The notes: generated from the sequence alone by a model not told the origin. A DNA stretch of 10,546 nucleotides from Candidatus Pacearchaeota archaeon (GCA_026395775.1 JAPLYA010000082.1:1-10546); one strand, 5' to 3'. Shown: positions 1 through 6,613, numbered from the stretch's first letter. Program-made: numbers and translations.

Positions 1-19
1 ATAATGATTTAGAACTTTT

Positions 20-54
20 TAGAATGAGGTATAATCATTTCCGACCTCATTCTA
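20..54. repeat. Perfect 11-bp inverted repeat (hairpin 1)
   Basis: TAGAATGAGGT (20-30) and ACCTCATTCTA (44-54) are perfect reverse complements separated by 13 bases. The hairpin abuts the second one at 55-80 with no spacer, so the two could stack coaxially in RNA. It is either part of a structured 3' end or non-coding RNA from the left, or a DNA palindrome. The pairing is seen directly; the role is inferred. Confidence 0.6.
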
Positions 55-96
55 GTCTGCATGGGAAATGCCCAGCAGACATTTATTTTGCTTTTT
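55..96 (+). terminator. Hairpin plus T-rich tract, possible terminator
   Basis: GTCTGC (55-60) pairs with GCAGAC (75-80), and inside it TGGG (62-65) pairs with CCCA (71-74), giving ten base pairs with one bulged A and a five-base loop. A T-rich tract follows at 82-96. This resembles an intrinsic terminator for a plus-strand transcript entering from the left. Archaeal termination usually depends mainly on the T tract, so the hairpin may instead belong to a structured RNA. Confidence 0.4.
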
Positions 97-273
97 ATAA
101 GCTATTTTAGGGTAGGACATATGTCTGTGGATTGCACATTATTAATTGATAATTTTCAGAGGTAAATGAAAAACTAATTTCTATAAGGGTGGGGGGTTTT
201 CAAAGTTTAGGAAATCAATTTTCAAGTCAATTAACTCCCGATAAAAATCTCTAGAAAATCCAAACATAGTCAA

Positions 274-283
274 CTTTAAAAAC
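274..283 (+). promoter_or_regulatory. Putative TATA box of the 505-aa gene
   Basis: CTTTAAAAAC lies about 45 bp before the ATG at 323. Initiation about 25 bp downstream would give a leader of roughly 20 nt, longer than for the other genes here. An alternative AT-rich site (AATTATAAAA, about 299-308) is too close to the ATG. No Shine-Dalgarno sequence precedes the ATG. Confidence 0.3.
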
Positions 284-322
284 TTCTTTATCTATGATTA
301 ATTATAAAAGAGTTAAATAAAC

Positions 323-1840
323 ATGGTACAAATTGATAGTTTGGCTAAAGTTATTTCTGTAATTAATCCAGATAGATATGCTAATAATGCTTCTGAAGTA
401 AAAAAGCTAGCAAAATCAGATTTTTGGGCTGCTGTAAAAACAGTTAAGCCAAAAGAAGCATATGATGGCTTTGAAGAGCATAAGATAACTTATGATTCCT
501 CAAGCGAAACTCTTGAGCCTGTTTACTTCTGGGTTATAGATAAATTAAAAGAAATGGTGGGACCAACTGAAAAGCTAATTGACACATTTACTTCATCTCC
601 TGGCTCGGGACATTTTTCAGAAATGGGGCTGAAAGCAACACAAATGCAGGAACAAGCTACCAAGATTTTAGGAAATGTAAACACAGTAATAAAGAGCATT
701 GTTAATATTATCTATGATCTGAAAGAATTCAAGATAAGATTAGAGCAGTACTCTGCAGCAAATTCAAAAAATAAAGATGAAAAAGAAGCAGGCCTACTTT
801 CTTTAAAGCAGATATGGATGGATAATGTTGATGTGAAGCGTGGAAGAGGAAGCATAAATATGCTCGCTCAAGATTTAAATTTTGTAACAATAAGAGACGC
901 ATTTATGATGGCTGATTCAGAAGAAGCTGTTGAAAAATTAGATTTAAACGACAGAGTTAAAAGGATTCTTAAGCCAAGAGTCCAGGAATTTCTTAAATGG
1001 AAGGATTTAAGTGGAAAAGAGCTAAAGAAAAGATATGATATTGAGAAAACCTACTTGAAGAGCCAAGTAAATTCTCTAAAGTTATATACCCGATGGGCGA
1101 GGCCATATCTAAGAGCAGCTTCATTACTAGAGCAAAAAGAATCAAATAACTTATCACTAGTAACTGCATTTAACACAATTCTAATGGAGCTAACACTGCT
1201 AAGCAAGAAAGATTTTGATTTTAGAGATGCTGTTTTTAATAAAAATCTGCCAGATTCATTTAGAGATCTCAAGCTAAAAAGAAATTACTCTTCCTGTGTT
1301 TTGACCGAGTTTGTATTCACGGGGATTCCTCAAAGAGTTGGTCAGCATTACACATTTGGAGGCAGAGTAGAAGTAACATTTAGAGGCTATTCTCTAAATG
1401 ACGATGAAATTAAAATGCTAAAACAAAAACTAGAAGAATCTGATATGAATGAGGCTATGAAACTAATCCAGGGAACAACAGATGACAGCTTAAAAGTCCT
1501 CCAGGAAGACCTAGATGCTTTATTAAAAGAAGACGATGAAGAAAAAAAAGAAGAAGCAAAAGGAGAGGACACAAATCCATTTGCAGCTTTATTTGGACTA
1601 GCAGAGAAAAAACCAGGAAAAGAAGAAAAAAAAGAAGAAAAGAAGATAACAGAGATAAAGCCAGATAATTACACTGAAAAATTAGTTAGAGCAATAACAG
1701 AAACTTCAGCAAGAGAAGCTTGTTTTAAAGTTTATGATATCTATAAAAAAGGACACGGAATGGCTTGTCATCCAGACTGGTATTACAATCTAAATGTTCA
1801 AGTTCCTCATTCAAAGTGGAAAGGTATACTGGGGATTTAA
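323..1840 (+). CDS. Conserved-looking protein of unknown function, 505 aa
   Basis: I do not recognise this protein. It has no signal peptide or transmembrane segment, so it is probably cytoplasmic. Residues 1-300 look mostly helical, with amphipathic stretches at about 105-145 and 235-295. Residues 320-360 look beta-rich (VLTEFVFTGIPQRVG, GGRVEVTFRGYSL). A very acidic and lysine-rich linker follows at about 395-441 (KEDDEEKKEEAK and EEKKEEKK runs), interrupted by the hydrophobic patch NPFAALFGLAE at 418-428. A compact C-terminal domain (about 442-505) is rich in aromatic residues and has scattered Cys and His (C467, H478, C482, H483). The last four are not spaced like a known zinc finger. The ATG has no ribosome binding site, like its neighbours. 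The next gene is separated by a repeat element and its own promoter, so no operon is evident. Coding status is secure from length and composition; function is unknown. Confidence 0.9.
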   Translation: MVQIDSLAKVISVINPDRYANNASEVKKLAKSDFWAAVKTVKPKEAYDGFEEHKITYDSSSETLEPVYFWVIDKLKEMVGPTEKLIDTFTSSPGSGHFSEMGLKATQMQEQATKILGNVNTVIKSIVNIIYDLKEFKIRLEQYSAANSKNKDEKEAGLLSLKQIWMDNVDVKRGRGSINMLAQDLNFVTIRDAFMMADSEEAVEKLDLNDRVKRILKPRVQEFLKWKDLSGKELKKRYDIEKTYLKSQVNSLKLYTRWARPYLRAASLLEQKESNNLSLVTAFNTILMELTLLSKKDFDFRDAVFNKNLPDSFRDLKLKRNYSSCVLTEFVFTGIPQRVGQHYTFGGRVEVTFRGYSLNDDEIKMLKQKLEESDMNEAMKLIQGTTDDSLKVLQEDLDALLKEDDEEKKEEAKGEDTNPFAALFGLAEKKPGKEEKKEEKKITEIKPDNYTEKLVRAITETSAREACFKVYDIYKKGHGMACHPDWYYNLNVQVPHSKWKGILGI

Positions 1841-1853
1841 TTGATTTGGGGTT

Positions 1854-1958
1854 GGTAAAAGAAAAAATCTTTGATACGCAGGGAAAATTGTTGTTGGCTG
1901 GCTTAATTAACCCCATTGCCCCACTTCTCAAGTAAACTGAAATAGCCTTATTTTTACC
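1854..1958 (-). repeat. Intergenic repeat, copy 1 (inverted)
   Basis: Member of the approximately 100-115-bp family, here in reverse orientation. It starts GGTAAAAG 13 bp after the upstream stop and ends with GTAAACTGAAATAG...TTTTTACC, the reverse complement of the left end of the other copies. The interior (TTGGCTGGCTTAATTAACC) is diverged. The right end lies about 20 bp before the TATA box of the next gene. Confidence 0.6.
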
Positions 1959-1977
1959 TCTCAGTTGAAATCAACAG

Positions 1978-1987
1978 CTTTAAATAT
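1978..1987 (+). promoter_or_regulatory. TATA box of the 186-aa gene
   Basis: CTTTAAATAT is centred about 25 bp before the ATG at 2008, the spacing expected if transcription starts at or next to the ATG (leaderless mRNA). No Shine-Dalgarno sequence is present. Confidence 0.55.
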
Positions 1988-2007
1988 TTCTTAATTCCCC
2001 TATAATT

Positions 2008-2568
2008 ATGGTTAGAGTTGTTAAATCCAAGGTTAAGATAAAAGAACTTCCTGATAAATGGAAGATTGTAAAAAAGCCCGAAGAAGCTGAAGTTTCAGAG
2101 CAAGAAGAACAAGATGAAAATGAAGAAGAACAAAGCTTGGAACAAACATCTTTTATGCCCAGAGCAAAATCCTTTGGTTTAGAAGCTCCTGTTCTGGAAG
2201 CTTCAAGTCAAACCTCCCAAACCCAATTTCCAGATGCAAGAGAAAGAAAAAAAGAAAATAATAATTCAGAAACCCAAGTACAATATCAAACAGCAACTGT
2301 TTATAATATGCCTGATTATTCTCCATTTCAAGCTAGAACAAGACAACAGACAAGAACAGAGCCTGTAATTCATCCAACCCTGGCCACATCAGAGGCAAGC
2401 CAGAGACAGACAGTAAGAATGCAAGAGTGGGGCGAGATAGCTCAAGCAAGAGATCGTACTGCTCCAAGACAGGATGCTGTAATCGGAGCAAGTCAGCTGG
2501 AGCAAGATAATAAGCTCCTTCCTTTCCAGCAGGATAGCAAGTATCATCCAAGAAAGAGAACTGTTTAG
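2008..2568 (+). CDS. Disordered Gln/Glu-rich protein of unknown function, 186 aa
   Basis: I do not recognise this protein. The N-terminus (about residues 1-28) is basic and may be folded (MVRVVKSKVKIKELPDKWK, then IVKKPEE). It is followed by an acidic segment at about 29-45 and then a long stretch rich in Gln, Ser, Thr, Arg and Pro with little hydrophobic content up to the basic C-terminus (HPRKRTV). There are no cysteines, no membrane segment and no catalytic motif. The composition suggests an intrinsically disordered adaptor or an RNA- or partner-binding tail attached to a short N-terminal motif; this is inference. The intact frame, good leaderless promoter and neighbours on the same strand support a real gene. 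Copies 2 and 3 of the repeat family follow it. Proximity to the 505-aa protein may mean a shared role, but each has its own promoter and they are separated by a repeat. Confidence 0.8.
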   Translation: MVRVVKSKVKIKELPDKWKIVKKPEEAEVSEQEEQDENEEEQSLEQTSFMPRAKSFGLEAPVLEASSQTSQTQFPDARERKKENNNSETQVQYQTATVYNMPDYSPFQARTRQQTRTEPVIHPTLATSEASQRQTVRMQEWGEIAQARDRTAPRQDAVIGASQLEQDNKLLPFQQDSKYHPRKRTV

Positions 2569-2582
2569 ATTTCTACTCAGTT

Positions 2583-2687
2583 AGTAAAATAAAAACTATT
2601 ATTCGCCTCAAAGAAAATTGTGTTGGTTTGATTAATTAACCAATGATGACCGGTAAAAAGTAATCTGAAGCGAAGCTTATCTTTTAC
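2583..2687 (+). repeat. Intergenic repeat, copy 2
   Basis: The left end is AGTAAAATAAAAACTATT, starting 14 bp after the stop codon. The right end is AAGCGAAGCTTATCTTTTAC, shared with copies 3, 4 and 6. Unlike the others it has a second left-end-like sequence inside (GGTAAAAAGTAA at 2652-2663) that can pair directly with the right end, giving a compact local hairpin. It may be a truncated or nested unit. Confidence 0.6.
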
Positions 2688-2708
2688 AAATAAAAATAAT
2701 TTGATTTC

Positions 2709-2820
2709 TAAAGAAGTAAACTATTTCAGTATACAATTAAGTCACAGCCGATTGGTTTTGGCAATTAACACCCTTGCTTGCACAATTAAAAAATTGTCAA
2801 AAGCGAAGCTTATTCTTTAC
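2709..2820 (+). repeat. Intergenic repeat, copy 3
   Basis: The left end is AAGAAGTAAACTATTTCAG and the right end AAGCGAAGCTTATTCTTTAC. The interior contains TCACAGCCGATTGGTT (2742-2757), identical to a segment of copy 7, and a segment before the right end (AATTAAAAAATTGTC) identical to copy 6. It sits about 20 bp after copy 2 and is the only copy not adjacent to a stop codon. Confidence 0.6.
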
Positions 2821-2859
2821 TTTTTAATAATTAATTCTCGCTAAAAAATTAAAAACCAA

Positions 2860-2885
2860 AAAAACTCTCTTGAAATTGAGTTTTT
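2860..2885 (+). repeat. 8-bp inverted repeat with A/T arms
   Basis: AAAAACTC (2860-2867) is the perfect reverse complement of GAGTTTTT (2878-2885), with a ten-base spacer. It ends in five T residues and so could be a weak bidirectional terminator. It lies downstream of repeat copy 3 and 75 bp before the zinc-ribbon gene. Confidence 0.4.
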
Positions 2886-2900
2886 AGGGTGATCAAGAAA

Positions 2901-2925
2901 TGATAGTCAAAATTCCTTGACATCA
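2901..2925 (+). promoter_or_regulatory. Near-palindrome just upstream of a TATA box, possible operator
   Basis: TGAT-A-GTCAA (2901-2910), then AATTCC, then TTGACATCA (2917-2925). The arms pair over nine bases with one bulged A. The site ends next to the AT-rich TATA region (about 2926-2939) of the zinc-ribbon gene, a place where a dimeric regulator could act on TFB/TBP recruitment. The symmetry is seen; regulator binding is inferred. Confidence 0.4.
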
Positions 2926-2939
2926 AAATATTTAAAAAC
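2926..2939 (+). promoter_or_regulatory. TATA box of the zinc-ribbon gene
   Basis: AAATATTTAAAAAC is centred about 27 bp upstream of the ATG at 2960, consistent with leaderless transcription. No Shine-Dalgarno sequence is visible. Confidence 0.55.
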
Positions 2940-2959
2940 TCAAATTTCTAAATTGAATT

Positions 2960-3259
2960 ATGGAAGGAAGTGGAATTCAAAAGAGGATGAATGATATTCA
3001 AAGTAGTGAAGAATCTATTCAGGAGATATTTGGCAGATTAGTTTCAGGAAAAAAAGGTTATCGAGCTGTAATTGAGACTAAGAAAATTCCTCCAAAATGT
3101 GCAAAATGTGGGAGGGGGGGAGATGAAGGGCAGAAGTTCTGCCCAGAATGCGGGGGGCAGATGAAAGTTCCTTTGACAAGATGCCCTGGTTGTAAAAATC
3201 TTCTTTCTGGTGGAGAAAAATTCTGCACTGGATGCGGAAAGGGTTTAGAGGGGTTATAA
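2960..3259 (+). CDS. Double zinc-ribbon protein, 99 aa
   Basis: The protein has four CxxC knuckles with regular spacing: CAKC (residues 47-50), CPEC (61-64), CPGC (75-78) and CTGC (89-92), each separated by exactly ten residues. This is the pattern of double zinc ribbon (DZR-type) domains, which probably bind two zinc ions. Such modules mediate protein or nucleic-acid contacts and reveal no specific reaction. Residues 1-45 form a polar, probably helical N-terminal segment without a recognisable domain. There is no membrane segment, although many DZR proteins carry one. The gene has its own promoter with a near-palindrome just upstream. The coding sequence contains a run of seven G at 3114-3120 (G-R-G-G residues 51-54) and a six-G run near 3152, unusual for this AT-rich DNA and prone to slippage. 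Repeat copy 4 follows. Zinc binding is confident; the role is unknown. Confidence 0.85.
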   Translation: MEGSGIQKRMNDIQSSEESIQEIFGRLVSGKKGYRAVIETKKIPPKCAKCGRGGDEGQKFCPECGGQMKVPLTRCPGCKNLLSGGEKFCTGCGKGLEGL

Positions 3260-3271
3260 TTTATTCTAATT

Positions 3272-3386
3272 GGTAAAAGTAAAACTATTTCAGTAAACTT
3301 GACAAGGGTTTCATTGGTTAGAAACATAATTCCTCCAATTGCTTGCACAATCGCCTTGTTTACAAAAGCGAAGCTTATCTTTTACC
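3272..3386 (+). repeat. Intergenic repeat, copy 4 (most complete)
   Basis: The left end is GGTAAAAGTAAAACTATTTC and the right end AAGCGAAGCTTATCTTTTACC. The outer arms GGTAAAAG and CTTTTACC pair apart from a one-base offset, and further in GTAAAC pairs with GTTTAC. An internal hairpin GTTTC (3308-3312)/GAAAC (3321-3325) adds a branch. It starts 12 bp after the zinc-ribbon stop and ends about 16 bp before the argS TATA box. Confidence 0.7.
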
Positions 3387-3402
3387 TTTGAAATCATAAA
3401 AC

Positions 3403-3412
3403 CTTAAATTTA
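3403..3412 (+). promoter_or_regulatory. TATA box of argS
   Basis: CTTAAATTTA lies about 30 bp before the ATG at 3438. A T-rich stretch (TCTTTTTTTCTAG) separates it from the start. The spacing is consistent with a leaderless or very short-leader transcript. Confidence 0.45.
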
Positions 3413-3437
3413 TTAACTCTTTTTTTCTAGATTAAAT

Positions 3438-5060
3438 ATGAAAGAAGTTATAGCCAAGTTACTTGCAAAAGAGCTGAAGTTAAAAGAAGATGAGATTATC
3501 AAATTAATTGAAGTCCCCCCTCAATCGGAAATGGGAGATTATGCTTTTCCTTGTTTTTCCCTAGCCGCAATTCTGAAGAAAAATCCGGTTGAAATAGCTA
3601 AAGAGCTTTCAAGCAAAATAAAAGCAAAAGAGCTTGAAAAAGTTCAGCCAGTTGGCCCTTATGTTAATTTTTTTATAAATAAAAAAATTCTCGCTGAACA
3701 AGCCTTGGCAATAAAAGATGATTTTGGGAAGGGGAAGAATAAAGAGAAAATATTGTTAGAACATACGTCAGTAAATCCAAATGCATCCCCTCATGTTGGG
3801 CGAGCTAGAAATTCTCTTATTGGGGACTCTATTAAAAGAATCTTAGAATTCTTAGGGCATAAAGTAGAAACTCATTATTATGTAAATGATGTAAGTAAGC
3901 AAATTGCAATGCTTGCTCTAAACTTCAAGCAAAAAGATAACTTCGATGATTTATTAAAAAAATATATTGAAATAAGCAAAAAAGTCAAGGATAATCCCGA
4001 GTTAGAGCAAAAAGTTTTCCAGCTATTGTACAAATTTGAAAAAGGAGACAAAGAAACAATAGATATATTCAAAAGGATAGTAGATACAGCTGTTAAAGGG
4101 CAAAAAGAAATTTTCTCTTCTCTAGGGATAGAGTTTGATTATTTTGACTATGAATCTAGATATATAGAAGAAGGAAAGCACATATTAAAGGAACTTGGAG
4201 AAACAAATAAGCTGTTCAAAGATGACAATAATAGATTGGTTTTAAACCAAAAAAACACAGGTTTAGAGCTAAAAATGAAATCTCCTGTGCTAGTTCTAAC
4301 AAGAAATGACGGAACAGGTTTGTATATTTTGAGGGACTTGGCTTATACTATTGAAAAATGCAAAAAAGGCAAAAACATTTTAGTTTTGGGGGAAGATCAG
4401 AAACTTTATTTTGAGCAACTAAAACAAGCCCTAATCCTGTTGAAAAAGCCATATCCTCGGGTTGTCCATTATTCATTTGTTTTATTGAAAGATATAGGTA
4501 AGATGTCCACGAGAAGAGGAGAGGTTGTCCTTCTTGAGGAATTTATTGAGGAGGCTGTTAAAAAAGCAAAAGAAATAGCGAAAGAGAAAAAAACAAAAGG
4601 GGATGTTAAGAAAATTGCATATGCCTCAATTAAATATGCTATGTTAAGAAATGAAAATAATAAAAATATAACCTTTGATTGGCAACAAGCTCTTAATTTC
4701 GAAGGAGATTCTGGGCCGTATCTTCAATATAGTTATGCCAGAGCTTCATCTATAATGAAAAAAGCAAAATCAAAAAAAGAAAAGCTGAAAATAGAAAGTG
4801 TAGATGAAAAAGAGTTTTTATTAATAAAAAAGCTTCTCAATTTTCCAGAAGTTGTTAATCAAGCTTACAAACAATTGTCGCCCCACATTATTGCTAACTA
4901 TTCTCTAGAGCTATGCCAAATCTTCAATGATTTTTATCATTCGTGCCCTGTTCTAGGCAACGAGAAGCAAGCCTTCAGGCTTGCTCTAGTTGATTCATTC
5001 AGAAAAGTTCTCAAGAACAGCCTGTTCTTGTTGGGGATAGAAGCTATTGACGAGATGTGA
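3438..5060 (+). CDS. argS: Arginyl-tRNA synthetase
   Basis: A cytoplasmic class I synthetase that charges tRNA(Arg) with arginine using ATP. The N-terminal additional domain (about residues 1-85) carries the typical GDYAFPCFSLA segment. The HIGH-type motif is at 119-122 in the context SVNPNASPHVGRARN, so its fourth position is Arg instead of the usual His. The family segment DGTGLYILRDLAYT is at 291-304 and the KMSKS-type loop is KMSTR (355-359) followed by RGEVV. The C-terminal anticodon-binding DALR domain begins near GPYLQYSYARAS (426-437) and runs to the end. A length of 540 aa is normal to slightly short for ArgRS. It has its own TATA box and no Shine-Dalgarno sequence; repeat copies flank it on both sides, so it is probably transcribed alone. 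The assignment is confident. Confidence 0.97.
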   Translation: MKEVIAKLLAKELKLKEDEIIKLIEVPPQSEMGDYAFPCFSLAAILKKNPVEIAKELSSKIKAKELEKVQPVGPYVNFFINKKILAEQALAIKDDFGKGKNKEKILLEHTSVNPNASPHVGRARNSLIGDSIKRILEFLGHKVETHYYVNDVSKQIAMLALNFKQKDNFDDLLKKYIEISKKVKDNPELEQKVFQLLYKFEKGDKETIDIFKRIVDTAVKGQKEIFSSLGIEFDYFDYESRYIEEGKHILKELGETNKLFKDDNNRLVLNQKNTGLELKMKSPVLVLTRNDGTGLYILRDLAYTIEKCKKGKNILVLGEDQKLYFEQLKQALILLKKPYPRVVHYSFVLLKDIGKMSTRRGEVVLLEEFIEEAVKKAKEIAKEKKTKGDVKKIAYASIKYAMLRNENNKNITFDWQQALNFEGDSGPYLQYSYARASSIMKKAKSKKEKLKIESVDEKEFLLIKKLLNFPEVVNQAYKQLSPHIIANYSLELCQIFNDFYHSCPVLGNEKQAFRLALVDSFRKVLKNSLFLLGIEAIDEM

Positions 5061-5070
5061 TTCTCTAATT

Positions 5071-5169
5071 GGTAAAATTAAACTGTTTCAGTTGACAAAT
5101 TGTGAGTGTTCAAATTTTTAAACTAATCTTGCAATTAAAAAGTTTACAAAACATCAGTTATTTCTTACC
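5071..5169 (+). repeat. Intergenic repeat, copy 5 (shortest)
   Basis: The left end is GGTAAAATTAAACTGTTTC, beginning 10 bp after the argS stop. The right end is the variant AAAACATCAGTTATTTCTTACC, shared with copy 7 instead of the GCGAAGCTTA type. Here AACTG of the left arm pairs exactly with CAGTT of the right arm, apparently matched changes relative to other copies. It ends about 20 bp before the next TATA-like box. Confidence 0.65.
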
Positions 5170-5189
5170 TCTCAATTCATCTAGGGCAA

Positions 5190-5200
5190 ACTTTTTAACC
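5190..5200 (+). promoter_or_regulatory. TATA-like box of the methylthiotransferase gene
   Basis: ACTTTTTAACC is centred about 25 bp before the ATG at 5220. It is a weaker match than the other TATA boxes, but the spacing fits leaderless transcription. Confidence 0.4.
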
Positions 5201-5219
5201 CCCGATTCTTGCTACCTTA

Positions 5220-6494
5220 ATGATAAAACATATTTATTTAGAAACTTATGGGTGTACTGCAAATCAGAACAATACGGAATTAATTAAAGCCAGATTAGTG
5301 GAATCTGGCTTGGATTTAGTTCAAAATGAAAAGCTAGCCGACATATCAATAGTTAACACATGCATAGTGAAAAGCAAAACAGAGAATAAAGTTATCTCAA
5401 GAATCAAGGCTTTATCCTACAAACCAGTTATTGTTACAGGCTGCATTGTCCCTGTTAGAATAAAAGAACTTGCAAATAGAAAAAATGTCTTTCTTTTATC
5501 AATGAATAATCTCAAAGATATCCCAAAACTAGTAAAGAAAATACAAGAGAATAGCTATAAAGTTGAAGATTTTAATTCTAGCAATAGGGAAGTCAAGCTT
5601 GGAAGAAAGATTAATGCTAATAGACTTATTGGGATAACCCAAATTTCAGAGGGCTGCCTAGGAAATTGCTCTTTTTGTATAACCAAAACAGCAAAAGGAA
5701 GATTATTCAGCTTTCCTGAAGAAAGAATAATAAAACAAGTTGAACAAGATCTAGAAAATGGTTGTAAGGAAATTTGGTTGACAAGCCAGGATAATGCTTC
5801 ATACATGCTAGATTCGGGGAAGCCAAGATTAATAGAGCTACTAGAGAATATTCTAGATTTAAAAGGAAATTTCAAACTAAGATTGGGGATGATGAATCCA
5901 GAGAATATCCTATTGATTCTTGACGAATTGATTGAATCATACAAACACAAGAAGATGTACAAGTTTCTTCATATCCCTGTTCAATCAGGAAGCGATAAAA
6001 TTTTAAAAGATATGAACAGAAAGTATAAAGTTAGGGATTTTCTAAAGATAATTTCAAAATTCAGAAAGGAAATTCCCGAAATAACAATCTCAACAGATAT
6101 AATCGCAGGATATCCGACTGAAACCCGCGAAGATTTCCAGCAAACACTTGAATTAGTTAAGGAAGTTAAGCCTGATATAATTAATAATTCCAGATTTTGG
6201 CCGAGAAAAGGTACTCTAGCAGCAACCCTGCCTCAACTTGATGACAAGATTCAGAGGCAGAGAACAACAACTCTAGCTGATTTATACAAAAATATGGTAA
6301 AAGAGAAAAATTCCGTGTTTCTAGCCACAATCCAGGAAGTTTTAATCACAGAGAAACAAGGAGATTTATATTTTGGCAGGAACCCTAGTTATAAGCGAGT
6401 TGTTGTGTTCAGTAAGAATAATCTTTTTGGTAAAAATATAAAAGTTAAGATAAAAGAAGCTAAGGCTTATTATCTTGTTGGGGAAGAAGTTTAG
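5220..6494 (+). CDS. tRNA t6A37 methylthiotransferase (MtaB/CDKAL1 family)
   Basis: A radical-SAM enzyme that adds a methylthio group at C2 of N6-threonylcarbamoyladenosine at position 37 of ANN-decoding tRNAs, stabilising codon-anticodon pairing. Three domains are visible. The N-terminal UPF0004/MTTase domain has its cluster cysteines at C12 (ETYGCTANQ), C48 (VNTCIV) and C75 (VTGCIVP). The radical-SAM core has the CxxxCxxC motif C146/C150/C153 (SEGCLGNCSFC), with WLTSQDN (186-192), IPVQSGSDK and STDIIAGYPTE further on. A short C-terminal TRAM-like RNA-binding domain covers about residues 365-424. The length of 424 aa suits the archaeal/eukaryotic branch (eMtaB), and WLTSQD resembles that branch more than MiaB or RimO. 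The ATG at 5220 is chosen because IYLETYGC follows directly, as in the family, and a TATA-like box fits. It converges with the RGG/CxxC gene, and repeat copy 6 fills the gap. Confidence 0.93.
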   Translation: MIKHIYLETYGCTANQNNTELIKARLVESGLDLVQNEKLADISIVNTCIVKSKTENKVISRIKALSYKPVIVTGCIVPVRIKELANRKNVFLLSMNNLKDIPKLVKKIQENSYKVEDFNSSNREVKLGRKINANRLIGITQISEGCLGNCSFCITKTAKGRLFSFPEERIIKQVEQDLENGCKEIWLTSQDNASYMLDSGKPRLIELLENILDLKGNFKLRLGMMNPENILLILDELIESYKHKKMYKFLHIPVQSGSDKILKDMNRKYKVRDFLKIISKFRKEIPEITISTDIIAGYPTETREDFQQTLELVKEVKPDIINNSRFWPRKGTLAATLPQLDDKIQRQRTTTLADLYKNMVKEKNSVFLATIQEVLITEKQGDLYFGRNPSYKRVVVFSKNNLFGKNIKVKIKEAKAYYLVGEEV

Positions 6495-6495
6495 A

Positions 6496-6603
6496 GATAA
6501 AAATAAAACTATTTTAGTAAACAAGGTAATTATGTTGGTTATTTAATTGTCACAAATGCTTGCTTAATTAAAAAATTGTCAAAAGCGAAGCTTATCTATT
6601 ACC
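6496..6603 (+). repeat. Intergenic repeat, copy 6, between convergent genes
   Basis: The left end is GATAAAAATAAAACTATTTTAG, starting one base after the methylthiotransferase stop. The right end is AAGCGAAGCTTATCTATTACC, ending 10 bp from the stop of the convergent gene at 6614. It fills almost the whole gap between two 3' ends, so it would lie in both 3' UTRs. Part of its right half is identical to copy 3. Confidence 0.65.
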
Positions 6604-6613
6604 TCTTGATTCC

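Larger units (their letters stand above)
1..322. other. Gene-free leader region with hairpins
   Basis: No convincing coding region is visible in these 322 bases on either strand. They hold two adjacent hairpins near the left edge (20-54 and 55-80), a T-rich stretch after them, a 10-bp palindrome GACATATGTC (116-125), a six-G run at 191-196 that stands out against the AT-rich background, and a putative promoter for the 505-aa gene. I see no tRNA or rRNA. The left part probably includes the 3' end of a transcript that starts outside the window. Confidence 0.5.
2569..2959. other. 391-bp intergenic region with two repeats and two inverted repeats
   Basis: No gene is visible. The region contains repeat copies 2 and 3 nearly back to back, an AT-rich linker, an 8-bp inverted repeat (2860-2885), a near-palindrome next to the promoter (2901-2925) and the TATA box of the zinc-ribbon gene. 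Confidence 0.6.

Noticed and set aside
55..82. H/ACA guide RNA (hairpin followed by ACA)
   Set aside because: An ACA follows the second stem, but the hairpin is too short and lacks a pseudouridylation pocket and a kink-turn.
81..185. Degenerate eighth copy of the repeat family
   Set aside because: GCTATTTTAG and AGAGGTAAA resemble parts of the ends, but order and spacing do not match either orientation well enough to call.
2583..2820. CRISPR array
   Set aside because: Only two imperfect units of about 105-112 bp, with no short identical repeats and no equal-length spacers; no cas genes in the window.
5102..5287. Plus-strand 61-aa frame before the methylthiotransferase
   Set aside because: It starts inside repeat copy 5 and overlaps the methylthiotransferase start in another frame; it has no promoter or recognisable motif.
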